DNA of 64,000 nt, taken from Nemania diffusa. Its lineage: Eukaryota > Ascomycota > Sordariomycetes > Xylariales > Xylariaceae. The stretch covers positions 5,734,501-5,798,500 of the forward strand of contig JBBPUQ010000003.1 in the NCBI GenBank assembly GCA_038501195.1, written 5' to 3'. Position 1 is the first letter of the stretch. The number at the start of each line of letters is the position of its first letter. Below the pieces are notes generated by a model. It was given only the letters and a program-made list of their open reading frames with translations. It ran no database searches and was not told the DNA's origin. This document shows positions 11,782 to 23,758 of this stretch, in pieces. The position numbers and the translations under genes were made by a program.

Positions 11782-12735
11782 TCACATGCGTATCCGCCTC
11801 ACCTCGTCCAGTGACCAGTACCGGCGCATGTTGTCGGCGCCTAGCACGCGCACCTCCTGATCGAGGTGGGCCCAGAGCACGGCGCCCCAGGTATCGAGCT
11901 GGGCCTTGAGCGCGGACATCTGCAGCTCCGTCTCGCCGGATAAGCAGCCGCGCAGGTAGGCGCTCAAGCCGTCCATGCCGGCGTGGATCTCGACGTGCTG
12001 GCGGAGGAGCTCGGCTGCTTTCTTCTTGCCTTTCTCCTCCTCCTTCTCTTTCTTCTCCTTCTCCGCCTTCTCTTTCTCCTTGTCCGTGTCTGTATCGGTG
12101 TTGGATTTTGTCTCGGCGTTTATGGCGGTGGGAGGGGTGGGTAGGGCGGAGGGAGGGTCGAGGTCCCAAGGCCGCTCACGCCCCGTGCGGAACTCGGGCA
12201 TGCGCCGCGCGAGCACGGGGAAGATGTACTTCTCCTCGATGCCGTGGTGCGTTTCTAGGTACGAGACGAACTCGAGACCCGTGTTGATGAAGGCGCGGAT
12301 CGAGAGGCCTTGCGCGCGGCGGCCGCTCGAGGCCGAGGTGTAGAGCGTGTTCCAGGTCGAGCGGAAGTGGTTGTGGAACAGGTCCATGTGCTCTGCCAGG
12401 CGGTTGTACTCTTTGAACTCGGCGGGGGTCAGGGGCGGGAGCGTTGGCGTTGGGGGTGAAGGTGTTGGTGGTTCGGTGCTGGGTGCGGGGCTCGGGTTCG
12501 GGCTCGGCGCTGCGCCGGATGGGGAGGACATGTTGGGCGCCGAGGTGCTGATGAGACGCCGGTGGGACGGGTACGACGGGGCCGCACGCGGGAGGAGTTG
12601 TGGTGGGTGGTGTAGTAGTGAGACGGGTGGTAGCAACGCGGGATATGCTCTGCGGGGTTGTCGGGGTCTGGCACTCGTTCTGATGGCGAACTTGGATATG
12701 ATGAGGGCTGTGGTGGTGTGGCGCGCACCACTCAT
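11782..12735 (-). CDS. Hemerythrin-like HHE-domain protein, probably mitochondrial
   Basis: Single exon of 317 residues starting at an ATG at 12735. Residues 1-68 are rich in Arg, Ser, Pro and Ala and poor in acidic residues, ending RRLISTSAPN, which looks like a mitochondrial presequence. The second in-frame Met (69) would give a shorter cytosolic form. The HHE four-helix bundle follows, with putative iron ligands in EHMDLFHNHF, HHGIEEKYIF, HVEIHAGMD and HLDQEV. Between the second and third helices lies a long Lys/Glu-rich insert of about 50 residues that would extend away from the metal site. The family binds non-heme di-iron and is linked to oxygen, nitric oxide or iron handling. The specific role here is unknown. 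Confidence 0.82.
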   Translation of the reverse strand: MSGARHTTTALIISKFAIRTSARPRQPRRAYPALLPPVSLLHHPPQLLPRAAPSYPSHRRLISTSAPNMSSPSGAAPSPNPSPAPSTEPPTPSPPTPTLPPLTPAEFKEYNRLAEHMDLFHNHFRSTWNTLYTSASSGRRAQGLSIRAFINTGLEFVSYLETHHGIEEKYIFPVLARRMPEFRTGRERPWDLDPPSALPTPPTAINAETKSNTDTDTDKEKEKAEKEKKEKEEEKGKKKAAELLRQHVEIHAGMDGLSAYLRGCLSGETELQMSALKAQLDTWGAVLWAHLDQEVRVLGADNMRRYWSLDEVRRIRM

Positions 12736-14674
12736 GTCTTTTGTCTAACAACAGGATTTGTTGCGTTTGTTCATATACCTATATAAACAAATTTACTTAC
12801 GGCTGTCACCTTATCTCTATATAGAGTGAAATTTTGCTACGGGGACTTACAAACGGAGGCATCAAGTTTTTCGACGTGAATACTTTAGTTAGCTATGTAA
12901 GCCATTGCAAATCAGAGATAGGTGCGGCGATACGAGATATCAAAGCCCGCCAAGCCAGGATCTTTTAGTCCCACACGCGCGCTTGTTAGTCATGCTCGTT
13001 TGTTGCGAATTAGCCTGTCGTTCTATCTACATAGACTTAGTATCGCAACCCGAGTAGACAAACAACATTTATTTATTTATACAAGATCAACGGTGAAAAT
13101 TTTTGCCGCTGATAGGAGTTGCATCTCACTCACTCACTCATTGCAATTACATAAGTATTTTGACGGTCGTTGGTGTTTCTGGCGTCTATGACACTAGCAC
13201 TCTGAGTATCAGTGTCCTCGCATCTCGTTTAGGTTAAAGGGCCTCATCACCACCGTGTTGTTCGTGATGCCCAGTCCTCGGGGTCTTGTCAATGGTGTCC
13301 CTAGGTATAAGTGATACAGTGAAATATGTCATATCGATGTATACCCCTTCACAATTCATGTCCCACCAGCTTTAATCCAAGCATTAGTGTAACGCTGTAG
13401 CTTTCCGTATGACAGTTGCATAACAGCAGTACTGGTGCTACCGCCTCATCTAGACTCAGGCAACGAGCCTATACTCGAAGGGTCTATGCGTGGTAAATCA
13501 GACAGGTCAAGAGCTGTCCACGACGGTACAACATACAACCAGTGGCAAACAGGACACTCGCCATGCGATGCCACAAACGGGACGATGAAACAGAACACAG
13601 ACCGTCCGGACTGTTGCCACATACAAGCATATGCACCACGGACGGCTATCATGAAGGATCACCTTGCCGCTCTCGTCCGCCAACGGGTTCCTGAAGCGAG
13701 CTGGCCCAAAATGCCTGGTCTAAATTATCGCTGTGCGATGATATGTCACCACACCTCATACTGCCCGGCTTCTGTGGCGGCTCCGATGCAGCCTAATCAA
13801 TAAAATCGAGCAATCGAACGCAACGCCACATAGGGTAGACGAGCCAACCACCTACCCCCCAGCAGCGTCGCACGACGCCATCTCGCAGACGGAAACACAG
13901 CCTGCAGTCCCGTGGTTACATCGGGACGGGAACCGGGCACCTGGTATGAATTCCTACGGAACATGCGAGGGACTCCTCGGGCCGCCACGTGTGCGATCAA
14001 ACCGCCGCCCAATCGCGTGCCCGCGCGCCTTCCCGCCGCCCGTCCTTCCGCGAGCGAGCGAGATGAGAGATGAACGGTCAGTTCAGCCCTTCTCCTTCTC
14101 GACGACGACGCCATCCAGCTAGAAAACTCCTGCGTCTTGCCGTCGACTTATCTCCGAACGAGCTCTGAGACACGTGGCGCGTACTATCGATCGAGATCTC
14201 CTCTCACTTCCTGCCGGTAGACGTATGAGGACATGGTTGAACCCGTTGCCTCCGACTCTCTTATCACATCAAGTCCCTTGGTTTTCTATGCGCGCAGCTG
14301 GGTAGCTGCCTGTGCCGGCGACCGATCTCATGGGACGCTGCGCGTGCTTGCGTGCTTATTTCTCCTGAGTGGGGCTTTGTGTGTTTGCATTAATCCATCC
14401 AGAGCAGTTTCTATCGATTTCTAGATAATAGCGGTGAGAGGGGGAGGGAGAGGAGGATGACGTTGACGGGATGAGAATAAGGGGGAAGATTTAAACCTGA
14501 GGCGATCCGCCCGGACTCCAGCGGTGTCTTGGACAAGTTCAGTATAGCTCGGAGAAGAAAGAGGTCTTCTTATCAAACTCCAAGAGAAACTTGATATATA
14601 TATTGTGTTTCGAATCACTCTCACTCCTATCCATCACCCAAGTCTTACACCGAAGCAGAGCGCCAGCAGCAAAG
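12736..14674. other. Intergenic region with no supported gene
   Basis: Open frames here lack ATG starts or are Arg-rich low-information reading frames (for example 13797-14114 on the minus strand). A TATATATATTG box-like sequence at about 14594 lies 80 bp upstream of the next gene and may be its core promoter. Confidence 0.5.
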
Positions 14675-15563
14675 ATGACTTCCCCCTCCGATCCCCAGCT
14701 GGGAATGTATTCTCATATCAACGGCCTTCCCGCCGACGTTCTCGACCGCCTTGCCATCTCGGAGCTGTGCAAAGGGTGGCCAGTATACCGAGACGCGTCC
14801 GAGTGGAAGAACTTCCGCTCCCTCTTCTGCCCCGACGCCTACGTCTGGACAAGTAAGTCGAGCGTCCCCCCTTTAGCTTAGCCACACCATTAACATCTCC
14901 CCCCCAGCCTGGAGCAAGCGCCAGACCATCGACAGCTTCATCCAAGTCTCCAAAGAAGGCAAAACGCGCGGCGACTTCATCATGCACCGCGAGTGCGGGA
15001 CGCTCGTAGACCTGAACCCGCAGACGCGGCGCGCCGTGGGCAAGATGAAGGCGACCATCACGCAGCGGTTCGCCATCGCCGGGGACGCGGCGCGCGGCGT
15101 GGCCCCCGTCGTCTTCGACGTCGACTGCGACTGCCGGTTCCACTTCTTCTGCCTCGAGCAGCCGCCGTCGCGCGGCGACGGCGGAGGCGGCCCGGAGTGG
15201 AAGGTACGATATGTCAAGCTCATCTACGACAAGGACAAGGTCGTGCCCGTCGACGGCAAGACGGCGCCCACGTTCTCCGAGGACGTGCTGCGGCGCTGCC
15301 CCGAGGGGTACCGGTACCTGGGCGCCGCGCAGCGCATGCTGGGGCACGACGTCGACGAGTTCCTGCCCACGATCCAGGGGCCCGAGGAGGGAGCCGCGCA
15401 CCGTCTGTGGCTGGACATGTATGAGAAGATGGGGCAGTGGCTCAACGGCGAGGATGATATCGATCTCTCGTCTCCCATTCACGGTGGCAAGGGGGTTAAT
15501 GGCAGTGGGAGGGTACATCTTATTGGGAATGGCAATGGCTTCCATGTGGACTCGTATCATTGA
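14675..15563 (+). CDS. SnoaL-like (NTF2 fold) domain protein
   Basis: Exons 14675-14852 and 14908-15563 join in frame to give 277 residues. The N-terminal part reads LAISELCKGWPVYRDASEW followed by LFCPDAYVWTTW, the usual signature of SnoaL/NTF2-like folds in which a small helix bundle precedes the cone-shaped sheet. Conserved-looking HRECGT and KATITQRF strands follow. The family includes small-molecule cyclases, isomerases and dehydratases as well as non-enzymatic members, so the substrate cannot be named. The C-terminal 30 residues are Gly/Asn/His-rich and probably disordered. There is no signal peptide. GC content is high relative to the flanks, as for the other intact genes. Confidence 0.78.
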
Positions 15564-17750
15564 GAGGCGGTTCTAACTAGCTGCTTTGCTGGTCGAAGCT
15601 ATGATGCTTAAAAGAAACGTGTACGAGCCAGGGGTTTGACATTTCGTTAAAATAGAGTATAGGGATTAGACTAGGGTATGGTAGATGAATAGAGATTCAT
15701 CTTGAGAGACTGAGCTTGAGGACACTACACGCCGGTCCAGATTGCGATAGTAGAAGAAATGGCCAATTGCCCCTGCGGCTCTAACACTGAGCAGTATCAA
15801 CATTCCTGAAAATGCCCAGGCCATGAACGCCTTCTCTTCCTTCTCCTTACACTTCTTTAAAAAGTCCCTTTAAGTTAACCACATAGTCTAGCTTCTCCCT
15901 ATCAGTATTATTTTCAATATCTCAAGGTATGAAGATTTAAAAATTGAAAAGATAGAGAGGTATAAAGGATAGACTAGATAGTCTTGTGGACATTCACGTA
16001 AATGTTAGGGCACCAAGTAACACAATGTATTATTTAGCTATCATAGAGGACGTATATGATGTATCTAATGAGCTATCAAACAACCTTTTTTCATTATTAT
16101 AACGGACTATTTTAATATGCGGAAAATGTAATTTGCTTTATGAACTATGACATATAGGGTGCAATATGGACAAGACTATTGATTAAAGGTACTGTTGCAT
16201 CTTTCACTCTGTAGTTCAGGTTTCAAAAGTGCATATACAGCTTAATCATGACTTTACAAAATTTAAAGTACTAAAATCTAAGTATATTATATCTATAATT
16301 CAATACTCATACTACATTATTACTATTCAAGTATCATTTTAAAGGCGATCTATTCATGATTAATCCTTAGACTTAATTATTCTCCTATGAAACATCTAGA
16401 AATATCCCTTTTGAGTTGTGATGTGTAGAATTTGTGGTAGCATTTCTTGTCAAGTCGCATGCTTGACTCCTTGAAACCTGAATACCTTGATAAAAAATGT
16501 CACTCAAACATTGATACATTATATGGCCTGTGTTCCACTTTCGCTTGTTCAAATATATTATGTCTCATAGCAGCATACGATCGTCCAGCCTGCGAGTCTA
16601 TGCGGTGTACGGTGTACGGTTCAGAATTGCTTGGCTGAAAATATGACTAGTATCTAAAAGAGATAAATATTGATTACTGAACGTCACATTGGGTATCATC
16701 CACATAACTGCAAGTTGTCATCATCTGGGTAGACGGAGTGAATCTAACTGGCCTCATAACTGGCCAGGTAGTATTCCAGCCAGCCTTGTCTCCACTAGAT
16801 CATCCCCCATATTATTAGTAGCCATTCGTCGTTACTCGTCTGTATGTTTCTGTTTCAATGTACTAACTCTTGGATTGCATATGGTATTTGTTCCTGCTTG
16901 AAGTTGTGTAACATCGGCGAAGCTGATCTTCTCTACTTTCGTATGCCGAGGGCCAAGTCGGCCGTTACGTTGTCTCTTTAGAATACACCGGGCGAGCTGA
17001 TTGTCCTCCGCACGCATCATTCAACGAGTTTTAGGCCCAGATAAGCCATAGTTCCCAAGGCTTCCCCGCCGAGTCCCAGACAAGCCTAATATCCGTGTTA
17101 TTTCTTCTCTAAAACGTAATGTCTGCCTAGATAAATACTCGACCAAATCTTTACACCAGGAGGAGAAGAAAGCTTAGAGGTTGCCGAGGTGCTAAAACAA
17201 TCGTTGTACTCTAATAATGTCTAACATACACAACTGGTCGTTTATTTATGCTTGTAAGATGCAACTGGGACGGATGGTGGCTGGCTTAGTCAATCTGTAC
17301 CATTCACTGGCATAGTGGTGCTTAAGTTGTGGAAAGGGGCTGCATGAGTAGCAACGCATGTATGCAAAGATCGGCCCTACGAGGTAACGATTACACTTGA
17401 ACCTATTAAATTAGAACGTGTGGATGGCACACACCGCACTTTGGAGACTAACGAATAGTCTTACTAGCTTTCCTAAAGATTTTCGTAGGCTTCAAATAAT
17501 CTCGAAATCAAAAACAATAAGTAGAACTTGGTATAGAGAATTTGCCTGCTTAGCTGACTCAAGTAGCCTCTGGGGAGAACCATCAGAAATAAATAGAAAA
17601 ACTCAAAGCGAACTTGCAAGCCTAAGCCTAATCAATAAATCTACCTTACTTTCAAGTGCATGTTTACCCGCACTGTCACACTACGCAAGGCTTAGTATTA
17701 GATGATGCCTCGCAACCAGAAAATAAATCTATCGATTTCGTGAATTCAGA
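15564..17750. other. Gene-less AT-rich intergenic region
   Basis: No coding sequence could be supported. Parts (15900-16650) are noticeably AT-rich but far less so than the retrotransposon at 42786. Confidence 0.5.
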
Positions 17751-19010
17751 ACGGCTGCATAGTAATAGGCGGTGCCCGTCCGGTCTCTACACCGCTCCAT
17801 GCAGGAGCTTTACCGACGTTTGAAAGATCCACGTAGCGATTTGCCGCAGGAAGAACCACCTAGCTGCCACGAGCTCATCGATGATGTGTACGAAAAGAAA
17901 GGGGACGTGACTTAAAAGGACTACAACTGCAACAGCATTCATGAGAACGCCCCCGAGTAAACCCCCTGTCACGGCATGGAGTGGTAAGGAACAACGTGAA
18001 TCAGTGGTGAGACGTATCCAAATTATAAATTTGTAGTCATGAATTCTGACCTCCTCAGAAATTAAGGTCGTACGGTCGAGAATACCCCTACTATCATATG
18101 CTATGCTACCCTGAGACTATTGAAGGTATTCGACCTATCGTTCGTGACGCCATTCGCAGCGGGAAAGGCGTCCGAGTGTCGGTATTCCGTAAGCTTCTAC
18201 AGAAGTCCTTCAAGCACCTTGTCCTATAACTACATGTAGATTACTCTTGGTCCACAGTGTTCGGGCGGAACAGGGAACAATGGAGATGTGCTTATCTCAA
18301 CTCTACCGGAGGAGATTGCATCCGTGCTCCCAAGCTTAGTCGTGTTGCCTGGGGACAAATATTAGCTAAGGAAGACTGAACTTAATGAGATCACAGTCGT
18401 AGATGGTGAAGAAGTAGGAAGACAGCCTCTTCCAGACGGAAAGAAGTACGTCCGTGTCGGTATGGCTACCACGAGTGAGCAGTTTCGGCATCATCACTCG
18501 AATCACATTTGAGTGAGACGCCATGAGCACGGCAGTCACCGTAAACTACATGTTGTTGAAGCCATCCCACCGTCTCTAGGAATGAAGATTCGGATATCCC
18601 TAAGGAGCTTCGAAAGAGCCGCTCCCCAGAAAAAAAGAAGGCTGATCTAGATAAATTCAAGTGTAGCCGACGATGAAAATTAGCATACGATGTAGCTAAG
18701 GAAGAGCTTATTGCGAATCTCCATAGGAACCTAAAGGTTTGGCGAGTGCGCTTCGCTAATCTAAAACTTGATCTCCCCGGTCTAGTTGTTAATAATACAT
18801 CATCCCTTACAGAAAGATAAACTGAGTGCTGAGAGACATCTATGATCTCTATTTCGATGGAATTTACCTCTGTAGCTTCGTAGAGTCTCTGTAGGGTCGA
18901 AGACGATGACGGTGTCCTTGACTCCTTGAATCGTTGTGAGCCGTCTTCCAATCTGTTGTCTTCCTCGAGCATAGTTATAGCAGAAAATGTAAGCTTGCTT
19001 TGTAGCAAGG
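17751..19010 (+). pseudogene. Decayed coding-like sequence, family unknown
   Basis: Several short plus-strand stretches read like protein but are broken by stops and frame changes. One at about 17784-17915 contains SMQELYRRLKDPRSDLPQEE. Others read FGRNREQWRCAYLNSTGG (about 18260) and DGKKYVRVGMATTSEQF (about 18440). A basic stretch at about 18600 and VAKEELIANLHRNLKVWRVR (about 18700) follow. They may be relics of one gene or transposon. I cannot assign a family. Confidence 0.3.
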
Positions 19011-19871
19011 CGCTGGAATGCGCATTCGTGAAGTCAGATCGAAAGGGTAGAGAGTTCGGTCACAACTAGGGTCATGCTTAGGGTCGAATCTGCGTAGGCT
19101 AAGAAGGATCGCCATCCAGTATATTCCTATAGAATTACCTTACTAACCACGAGTTTCTAAGTTGCCGTATAGATTATTATCTGAAATCTGCATCATATAT
19201 TTTCTCCAATACCAGTAGCTCTTTCTTTGATGGTAGAGTGGGGGGTGATATATAATGTCTTCAAACTCATAGGCGAACTCTCTTCAAGAAGACATCTCTC
19301 AATGTCTGCCATGAAATGGGCGGCGCGATCTCTCAACTTTCTAAGTCGGGAAGACCGTTCATCGAATATCGACGGCCTTACTCAAATGCTGCAATATTTG
19401 GCGTGTAGTTGTCATATATCTGAGAGAGAAGGTATGAGTTAGGTACTGGGACATATAGTACTAAGAGAAATAGTTCCTCTCACCTAGCCTGTGGCTGTTT
19501 GAGGCTTCGAGAGCGAGTCGCCGGGGACTCAATGAGAGATTACGGAGGTACCTAGGTACTTACAACTTACAGCATGTTGCTAGCACCCCACATAGCGCGG
19601 GGCGCACCTAACCTAGAAACGCGACCACCCCATATCAAACAGCCCCACATTTTCCCATTTAATTGAATTCTCTCTTTGACGCGATGAGGCTCGACGCGTG
19701 CGCCACATCCATCTACTTACCTCCCTAAGGTACCTGCTATTAATCTTAGTTACGTACCTATTGTGCAACCTCCATATTTCTATCTTGAACTTCTTGAGTC
19801 CTGGTCATGGTTGGGAGCATGCTCAAAAGAATTAAAATAAAATAAAGTTAAAAAATAAATTTCAACAGGTC
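19011..19871. promoter_or_regulatory. Upstream region of the Dpb11 gene
   Basis: Contains the 12-bp palindrome GTACCTAGGTAC at 19548-19559, about 310 bp before the start codon. The same 12-mer lies at 6935 and 34189. No gene is seen. Confidence 0.4.
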
Positions 19872-22656
19872 ATGCAGTCACCGCCCACATCTGAAAATGC
19901 GGTCGACACTTTCGACTCGTCTCGGCCGTTTCGTGGTCTGGTGCTCTGCTGCACCAACATCGAGGCTGATCAACGTGTAGGTATCGCTTTATATCTTATA
20001 TCTCCCTCCATAACTCTAAGGAGTTGAATTGCAGAGTCCTAACGCTAACGATCGCTTCATATAGACCGAGATAGCCCAGCGCACTGCCGACATGGGCGGC
20101 ATCCACAAGTACGACCTCACCCCCGATGTCACCCACCTCATCGTCGGCGATTACAACACGGCCAAGTACCGCCACGTCGCTAAGGAAAGACCCGATATCA
20201 AGCCTATGGGTGCTGGCTGGGTTGAGGCTGTGCAGCGGCTATGGGTTGAGGACCAAGAGATCGACTTTGCAGCCCTCGAGAACAGCTGGAAGCTTCAGAC
20301 CTTCGAGGCCGGCGGTGGAATTCCCAACAGCTCCAACCCGGCCGAGCGCGAGAGACAGAGACTGGTTTGCTGCCTGACCGGCTTCGAGGACAGTCCGTTT
20401 CCCAGCCTAGCCTCCGTGACTCGGCTGTAGCTGACATATCCAGGCAACGTGCGCGCAATGATCGAAGACAAGGTGAAGACGAATGGAGGCGAGTATGTTG
20501 CCGACCTCTCCCGCCGAGTCACTCATCTCATCGTCTGCAAACCCGAGGGCAAGAAGTACAATGCTGCCCGCAAGTGGAATATCTGCTGTGTTTCCGTCGA
20601 GTGGCTACACGATAGCGTCGAGCGGAGCATGATACTCAACGAGGAGTGCTACGATCCCACCCTACCACTAGAAGAACGGGGGAAAGGCGCCTGGACACGG
20701 AGAGACTTTCGACGGATATCCCTGGGCAAGCGAGCGCGAGAAGACTCTATAGTGTCTGCCGAGGCGGGGAGGAGAAAGCTGAGAAAGAGTGCGAGCGTGA
20801 GGATGAATAGTCAAAGCAATAACTTATGGGGGGACATCTTAAACCAGTCGGCTGGCGACCTGTCACGACCAGACGATGCGCCGCGAGAATCGACTGCACC
20901 TGCTGCTCCGATTACTACCGACCCAACCGCTTCCACAACCGAGACCCGTCGACCTATAGGTCAACCCTTACCAGAGCCTCCGAGCGATAGAGAGTGGCCA
21001 GCCCTTAGAAAGGGCGTGTTTTGGGGCTGTCGGTTCTTTGTGCATGGATTTCCGGCTCCGAAAGAGCAAGTCCTTTTCGAATTCCTCACATCACACGGCG
21101 GCCAGCTTTCCTCCTCTCTTGAAGACGTTGCATCATCACACCATACCGAGCCGCTTCACCAGCGCTACCTCCTCGTGCCGCAGACATCTCAACCCGATAG
21201 CCATCCACAACTCCCCGAAGGTGTCCACATCATCACAGAATTCTTTATTGAGCGTTGTATTCATAACAAGACCCTCTTTCTCCCCAACGACCACGTCTGG
21301 GGTCAACCGTTTCCTCGATTTCCTATAGACGGATTTCAAAAACTGACGATATGCACGGCTGGTTTCGTCAATGAACAATTAAATCAGATCGAAAAGACAG
21401 TCACACAATTAGGTGCTACATATTCCGAAAAGTTAAATCGGCAAGTCTCGCTCCTGGTCTGCCCGGATCTTGCTTCTTTACGAGAGCAGAAGCGCGACCT
21501 CGCCATCTACCACAACATCCTAATAGTCAACGTCGAATGGCTATGGCAATGCATCGCAACAGGGTGTCTAGTACCATGGGACGGGTTCCAATTCGAAGAA
21601 CTAACTCGGATGGCGGATTCTATCCGCGCCAGATTGAAGAGAAAAGAAGAGGAAAAAAAGAACGGAAGGGAGATGCTTAACAGGTCTCGCTCAGAGCCCC
21701 TGCTCGTAAAACCACCTATCGTAAAACCACCTATCGCAAAACCTAGTCGTCGAGTACTGGCGCCACCTCCAAGGGCCGGTGTTGACATGACTGCATTTGA
21801 CAGCGACGTCCCTGGGGCCGATCGCGAAACGTCTTCGCTCCGAAAACAGGACACACACGAATCGCACTACGAAACAGCTCCCACCCAGCCCTATAGTCTC
21901 GACAACGCATTCACACCCGCGCCACTCTCAGAGACAACCGCAAGTAATCTGAACAAGACAGCATCACCCCCAAAACCCTCCCAAACAGAGCGAGCACCAA
22001 AGCGCTTCCCCACCGAGGGCGAAGTCGGCGATTCGGAAGCAGGCGAAGAATCCGACGCCACGGTGCGGCCTCCGCACAAAGACGCGCCCCCATCCGACTC
22101 CGAGGTGGAACACAGGCGCCGCAAGGCGCAACACGCCAAAGACCTCGAGCGCCTCGAGCTCTCCAAGCGCCTCAACTCCCTCATGGCCGACGGCGCGGCG
22201 CCCGAGGGCAGCAGCAGCAGCAGCAGCGCGCGGCCCGGCCGCCGGAAGCGCCAGATCCTCGGTCGCGCCGTGAGTAACGTCTCCGCGGCGTCCAGCGCGA
22301 GCGCCGAATCCGGCCCCAGCAGGACGCGCCAGCCCCTCGCGTCCGCGGCCTCCGACGCGTCCGAGTTCGACCGCTTCCTCGAGCGCGACCCCCACCTGCA
22401 GCAGCAGCAGGACGACGCCGAGAATCCCCCGCCCCCCGCCACGCAGCTCGGGTACGAGGACCCGCAGGCGCGACGCCAGCGCCAGGTCGTCGAGCGCAAG
22501 ATGAGGGGACGCGGGAAGGTGGATGCGGGCGGCGCGAGGGAGGAGCCGCTGAGTCAGGAGAAGCTTCGAATGGCGGATTTTCAGCCTTCGGTTGGCGCTA
22601 GAGGGGGTAGTGGTGTAGGTGGTACGAGAAGGAATTTGAGACGGCAGGGGCGGTAG
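19872..22656 (+). CDS. DPB11: Dpb11/Rad4/TopBP1-type multi-BRCT DNA replication and checkpoint protein
   Basis: Scaffold that links phosphorylated Sld2/Sld3-type factors to the replicative helicase and activates the checkpoint kinase. Exons 19872-19976, 20065-20392 and 20444-22656 join in frame to give 881 residues. Four BRCT repeats are visible. BRCT1 starts at FRGLVLCCTN (about residue 20) and BRCT2 at RLVCCLTGFED (about 136). BRCT3 starts at FWGCRFFVHGF and BRCT4 at FQKLTICTAGF, closing with VNVEWLWQC. The tandem N-terminal pair and the separate second pair match fungal Dpb11/Rad4. The C-terminal third is Ser/Pro-rich and disordered with an AGC-encoded Ser run. The second intron is only 51 nt and uses a GTCCGT donor, weaker than the others. 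Confidence 0.9.
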
Positions 22657-23758
22657 TTGGATCTATTCTCCTCTGACAGCTGTTGTCTTGGCTTATACGG
22701 TGACCGTTTAGATGGAATACACGGAAGCGAACGGAAGGGAATAAGACGGTTGGATGGGCGGGTGTTGGGATATCCACCGTCCTGCTCGAGCTATTGGATG
22801 AGTGGTTGGTATTTCCTACGACTTGGAAACGGCGATGCTTTTCAAGACATTCATACAGACCATGGAGTATTGATTGCATTGCATGTGGTGTATTTTCTCC
22901 GAGCGAGCGAGCGAGGTTTAGAGCTACATTGCGCGTGGGAAGCATGGGATGGATTACTATAGGGTATGTTGGCAAGCTGGTAGGCAGGTAGGTAGGCGTA
23001 TGGGATAGGGTACTTCGGTATAGATCGGAGTTATGAAGAGATGAAATGAAACGAGCGAACAAATGGTACTTCATCTTCTCGCAATGGACAAATAGCTACC
23101 AATCCTAGTGAGCATCGCGGGGATCAGAGAACATTAACTTCCATATTGGATCGGCTTTCACAGTCCTATCTGGGATAAATATAAGTTCCCGAAAGTCTAC
23201 AATGGCCACCAACATGGGCAAGTATTCGTAACTCTTCAACTAGGCAACGCGTATTCCCAAGATACCTACACTGTCACGTACAGCATAAGTGGAATAAATT
23301 CATGTGTATATGTATGCATGTAATCATTAATTCCACCTGTCCTCGTCTCCATTCATTCGCGTACTCATTCGTTTCTCATCCTAAAATAGTCTAGATAGCC
23401 AACTCGCACTTTTTCCCCTTTCCAATCTTTTAATACACGGCTGAGTACCTTGGTTTCCAATTTCCATCCACGTGTATCCAGAGAATTTGTACACTCCCTG
23501 TGAGCTGTACAAATAGTATAAAAACGAGCGTAAGTCGTGAGATGTCCCCAAAGCGGACGGGTATGTTTAGTGAAAGAAGGACAGCGGTATCCCTATTTTA
23601 ACCCCCAAAAACATAGCGCGTGTGCGCTAGATGGCACAATCTTCTGCCGGGTATATGATGATGCTCCCCGTTCGCCTGTTGACACAGGAAATATTTTATC
23701 CCAATTTTGACCCGGAAAGAAGACCAACGCCGTGTCTGCTTCACGCTCCCATATGCGA
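22657..23758. other. Convergent 3' intergenic region
   Basis: Lies between the Dpb11 and DUF8035-type genes, which converge. It contains a short GTAGGCAGGTAGGTAGGC repeat near 22980. No gene is seen. Confidence 0.5.

Noticed and set aside
13435..13803. Open frame of 122 codons on the plus strand
   Set aside because: No ATG at its start, no domain, and no coding-like conservation pattern. Treated as chance.
13797..14114. Arg-rich 105-codon minus-strand frame with ATG
   Set aside because: Composition reflects GC-rich DNA. No fold or motif is visible and there is no supporting context.
14718..15560. 280-codon minus-strand frame opposite the SnoaL-like gene
   Set aside because: Antisense shadow of a GC-rich gene. 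The plus strand has the intron, the start and the SnoaL-like signature.
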